64,000 bases of DNA from NCBI RefSeq assembly GCF_019703515.2, contig NC_059346.1:56370001-56434000 (forward strand), in the 5' to 3' direction. The position numbers and the translations under genes are program-made. Under the pieces are notes generated by a model. The model was not told the origin of the DNA. It searched no databases and was given only the letters and a program-made list of their open reading frames with translations. Every line of letters begins with the position of its first letter. Position 1 is the stretch's first letter. Positions 60,266-64,000 of the stretch are shown here, piece after piece. This stretch comes from Myxocyprinus asiaticus. Its lineage: Eukaryota > Chordata > Actinopteri > Cypriniformes > Catostomidae.

Positions 60266-61990
60266 GTAATTTTTGCACCACTAGCATAATTATTATTATT
60301 TTTTTAAATCTGTTGAAACTCTCCCTGTCTACCATTGGTTGTACAAACACATAGTCCCGCCCCAAACTCACATCATTGGCTGAGCCAATGTTGTGTCAGG
60401 CCACCAAAAAAAAAAGAAAAAAGAGTAGAGGTCGACCGATAGTGGATAACTAAGTGCCGATACCTATAACTAAGCTGGTGGAAAAGACTGATAACTGATT
60501 AATCGGTCGATAGTTTTTAAAATCGATAAATTAAATGTTACATTTTTTTTGCTTACTGTGATGGACAGAAACAGAGAAGACTCCAAAATGAATAAAATCC
60601 CAGATTCAGTTTGTGCATCCAAAATCCCAATAATAACCAGAAACTATACCACGGGACATTTAACTATGAACAAGCCCGAAGTACACCAGAAAATCTTATT
60701 TTTAAATATCTGTGCTCACACAAACACATTAGGGAAACAAAACATACACTCTGACAATCATCTAAAATGTATTAAGATAAACACTATGAAGTAAACATTG
60801 TCATATTGGCTAATAAATACTGTATGAGCAGTAATTCATCAGTAGTAGATAATCAGCAATCGCTTGTCAATTGTCCAGTATTTCAGTAATCCTGTATTAT
60901 ATAAAAATAGTCCTTTTCTCTAGGGTCTCCGTATGTTGTCGGCATTAATTTTTACTAATAACCAATAGTTCCAAAAAACTGCTATCCGTGCAGTTAATCG
61001 GTAAAACCAATATATTGCTCAAACTCTAAAAAAGAGGGAAGTTTTAATGGTGCCACAGAGCAGTGTTTAATTTTTAGATTATATTAACCTAAAAATGGCT
61101 AACGTATGACTGACTGCATATGGAGAGAGACTGGGATACAAAAAAAATAAATTCACACAGCTTTCCAATTCTTTCCACAAAGGCTGTATTCTGACCCACT
61201 GCATGTCCTCATAAATTCATATATGCCACACAGCCATCAGCCAGACACATTTATCCCACTCCCATCAGTGCTCACACAACACATAGTTCATCACACACTC
61301 CCAGGGTCCATAAACCCATGTGCTTTTATCCATTTAGGGCAGTAGTACACACAAACACATGAGAAATCACACAAAAAAGATCTCTTTAATATTTTAATTG
61401 TTTCTCCTAGACAGCAATAAGATTAAATTAAGATTTTTGCTTAAGTCTCCTGCTTCTCCGATTTATTTATTCTCAGAAGGCCCTAGTAATCTCACATGTG
61501 TCTCCACAGAGGAGATCAGAAGAGATGTCAACAATGTCTCAAACTAAACTCAGATTGGCCAAGATGCCAAAGCCCACATTTTAAGTCAGAGACTTCAATA
61601 TGAACTCAAACATTTCTCATCAAATTATTCCAAGACCAAATGATCTGCATATTAATTGTATAGCTCTATAGTCTTACTGCATGGCAACAATTGTCTAATT
61701 TGCCTCATTTTTATTCCTTCTAAGGAATTATTGGAGAAATATCTGAGCCAATTTCTGAGCTATGAAAGAGCAGCCTCTGAGAAATACAAATCCTCTGGGT
61801 TTATTTCAGTTAACCTATATCTGAAAAAAATCACACATCAGTAAATTAAAGCAAATATGAGGTCATTTCATATCATTAAAGGAAAAAATTGCCTGTCATG
61901 TCACATCATTCTTATGTTTTCCCCAAGGACTCTTATTTTGAAAAGACTCTTAGTTTGAAAATGTGTATCTTCCTCTTATGTCTGTCTTCA
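60266..61990. other. No gene; MITE-like left end at 60425
   Basis: tagaggtcgaccgatagtgg at 60425 and repeated aatcggtcgata motifs resemble the left end of a dispersed hAT-like MITE; a matching right end is not seen. Otherwise AT-rich with no coding signal. Confidence 0.4.
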
Positions 61991-62001
61991 TGTTCTTCCC
62001 C

Positions 62002-62155
62002 CTCGACGGAGGCCCCTCTGCTCCTATCTCCGGTGGTCCCGGAGACCCTCTCGATGGAGGCCCCTCTGTTCCTAGCTCCGGTGGTTACGGAGACCCCCTC
62101 GACAGAGGCCCCTCTTCTCCTAGCTCTGGTGGTTCCGGAGACCCCTCGACAGAGG
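62002..62155 (+). repeat. 48-bp minisatellite
   Basis: Three and a third units of ctcgacggaggcccctctgc + tcctagctccggtggttccggagacccc; the last junction lacks one C, shifting the frame. Confidence 0.8.
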
Positions 62156-62768
62156 CCCTTCTGCTTCCTGCTCCTCCTCCAGTGGCTCCGCCTGCTTCTC
62201 CCCCAGCGGCTTCGTCCGCTCCTCCTCCCGAGTCTTCCATGGCTCCGCCCTCCGAGTCTTCCATGGCTCTGCCTGCTCTTTCTTCTGAGACTCTTCCTCC
62301 TGAGGCTCCACCCGCTCCACCTCCTGCAGCTCCACCCGCTCTGCCTTATGAGTCTTCTGAGGCGCCGTCTTCCGTGGCTCCGCCCTCCATGGCTTCGCCC
62401 TCTGAGCCCTTCATGGCTCCACCCTCCAAGCTCTTCATGGTGCCACCCACTACACCTCCTGAGATTCCTGCAGCTCCGCCCACTCCATCCCCTGAGCCTC
62501 CCGTGACTTTGTCTCCTGAGCCCCTGAACCCTTAACACCATGGCCTTCAGACCCTCTGCAAATGCTCACGGCCATGGAGGCCATTACCCAGTCTCTGCCA
62601 GTGCTTCTGACCACAGAGGCTATTGCCCTGTCTGACCCCTGCCCAGCAGCCACCCAAGTCCAGTTGGATGCCTGTTCAGTGGCTGCCCCTTACCTGGATC
62701 CATATCCCTGGCTGCCAGACCCTGTCTCTTTCTTGAGGCCTCCTCCTAGGCCTCCAAACCATCCTTCG

Positions 62769-62963
62769 GCTCCCTTCCTGGAGCCACCTCCCTGGCTGCC
62801 AGACCTCGCTCCCTTCCTGGAGCCACATCCCATGCTGCCAGACCTCGCTCCCTTCCTGGAGCCACATCCCAAGCCTCTGGACCCCGCTCCCTTCCTGGAG
62901 CCACGTCCTAGGCCTCCGGACACTGCTCCCTTCCTGAAGCCACTTCCCTGGTTACTGGCTCCA
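62769..62963 (+). repeat. 39-bp minisatellite
   Basis: Five units of gctcccttcctggagccacc + tccctggctgccagacctc, in frame, diverging toward the 3' end. Confidence 0.85.
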
Positions 62964-63069
62964 CCCTGGTCCCCTGGTCTACTCATCTTCTGTTGTTCAA
63001 ATTAATCAAGTTCTGCGTTTAGATCCACACTCTCTCGCCTCTTCCCTGCACAAACCTTGACTCTGCCGT

Positions 63070-64000
63070 AAAACAAGCATTTTTATATATACTTTACAGC
63101 GTGTAGAGTATTTATTTTATTATCATTTATTAATCTACATTTCTGTATTCTAAACCCTATGAGAACATTGGCTTTCACTGGCTGGTCAAAGCACGAGTGA
63201 TGTAGTATGAACATGAGATGGTGATTGGTTTTGGAATGTCTTATGATGCAGGTCAAGATCAAGGTTTTGTTTGTCATATGTACATCAATATAATGACAAA
63301 TGCTGTTTTCTGCAGCTCCTGCTTATGCTTTCAAAAGAGGTATAAAAAAATAGTACAATAATATGAAGGGATATTAAATGTGCAGCTGCATAAAATCTGA
63401 AAATTGCAAATGCTAAGACAAGGTTTCTAAATATACACACATAAATAGATATATGCAAATATGTTAAGTAGTGTAAAATGGGTAGCACAAAGGCATGCAA
63501 ACAGCAGGGAAAAATTTAATGACTATTTGCATTTAAAAACACTGATGAAGGTGACCTTATGTTGCTGTGTGTGTTATTGTTGTTGTAATTTGACTGATGT
63601 TAGGGAACAATATGCAGGCTCTTCCCACCAAGCATGTGACATATTTATTTATTTATTTGAATTAAACAACAATATTACCATCATTTTTATGAAAATTATG
63701 TCTATATTTTTGGAAAATGACATTAAATGGTTCATTACATGGTTTCGATACATGTATCGCGGCAGTTCCAAGGTGATATATCCACTGTGTGACTTAGTTA
63801 AATGTTCTCCCAAACAGATGAGGCTTTTAAGGTTAAATCAACAAAACCAACCTCCTAAACCTTAAACCTAAGCATAACCACTATTGTCATGAATACAAAT
63901 GTGAGATGAAAAACACAAATGCTGATGCAACCACATCATTTTATGATGCTTAAATGGCACTCTTGGCTTACGTGTTGACTTGTGTACTATGTGGAACTAC
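63070..64000. other. No gene seen
   Basis: AT-rich. The longest frame (63461-63865) has no recognisable domain and contains the run ttatttatttatttga; I do not call it a gene. Confidence 0.4.

Larger units (their letters stand above)
61998..63005 (+). pseudogene. Proline-rich tandem-repeat coding remnant, retroelement-like
   Basis: Two open frames follow one another. 61963-62535 begins with a 48-bp repeat (62002-62155; PLDGGPSAPISGGPGD-like, three and a third units), then Pro/Ala/Ser-rich sequence (APPPAAPPALPYESSEAPSS). 62562-63005 includes five 13-residue units of APFLEPHPxLPDL type (62769-62963, 39 bp each). No domain is recognised. The composition recalls the degenerate tail of the gag at 35 kb, and 63008-63030 (ttctgcgtttagatccacac) resembles gypsy-type LTR ends, so a gypsy-like remnant is my best guess. 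A host proline-rich gene is not excluded. Confidence 0.4.

Noticed and set aside
63461..63865. 134-codon plus-strand frame
   Set aside because: No recognisable domain, AT-rich composition and low-complexity content; probably chance.

Overview
The window looks like a transposon-dense intergenic stretch of a teleost fish genome, most likely a cyprinid or close relative. I base this on the repeat families rather than on any host gene: an L2-type LINE with a CTGATT tail, DIRS1-like, Tf1/sushi-type LTR, hAT, piggyBac and Tc1-like elements, and several short TTAA-flanked and foldback repeats. AT-rich DNA and frequent microsatellites fit. I found no host protein-coding exon, rRNA gene or intact tRNA gene that I can support. 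Every recognisable coding sequence belongs to a mobile element, and all are broken.

Layout. 1-323 is the end of a TTAA-type short repeat. 540-3855 is a near full-length but frameshifted L2-like LINE. 5-25 kb holds short non-autonomous elements (foldback repeats at 6.5, 9.0 and 20 kb, Tc1-like MITEs at 12.9, 13.2 and 21.5 kb, a palindromic repeat at 16 kb, others at 23.0 and 24.6 kb) in otherwise featureless DNA. 25615-27273 is a hAT element with a perfect 8-bp target duplication, itself carrying another MITE.

29.3-40.3 kb is the most structured part. A long inverted-repeat (foldback) element has taken two hAT insertions in its right arm. The first hAT (31591-36447) carries a Tf1/sushi-like LTR retrotransposon (31956-36311), whose 5' LTR is split by a deleted DIRS1-like element (about 32179-34417). 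The second hAT (36521-39861) has a transposase reading frame split by a piggyBac-type element (36868-38402). Most boundaries are supported by target-site duplications, so the order of insertion can be read directly.

41-48 kb has two TTAA-flanked MITEs, a Tc1-like DD36E element with an internally deleted relative at 58.6 kb, and a 1.6-kb Tc1 element that has lost the part of its transposase bearing the first catalytic aspartate. 47.5-53.3 kb is another nest: a MITE split by a TTAA element and by a 3.9-kb retroelement-like insertion. 62-63 kb encodes proline-rich tandem repeats like those beyond the gag region of the LTR element at 35 kb.

I see no new gene system. What is worth a second look is architectural: the six-element nest, the kilobase-armed palindrome, a predicted self-priming signal in the LTR element, a preserved DIRS internal complementary region, and transposase micro-derivatives.
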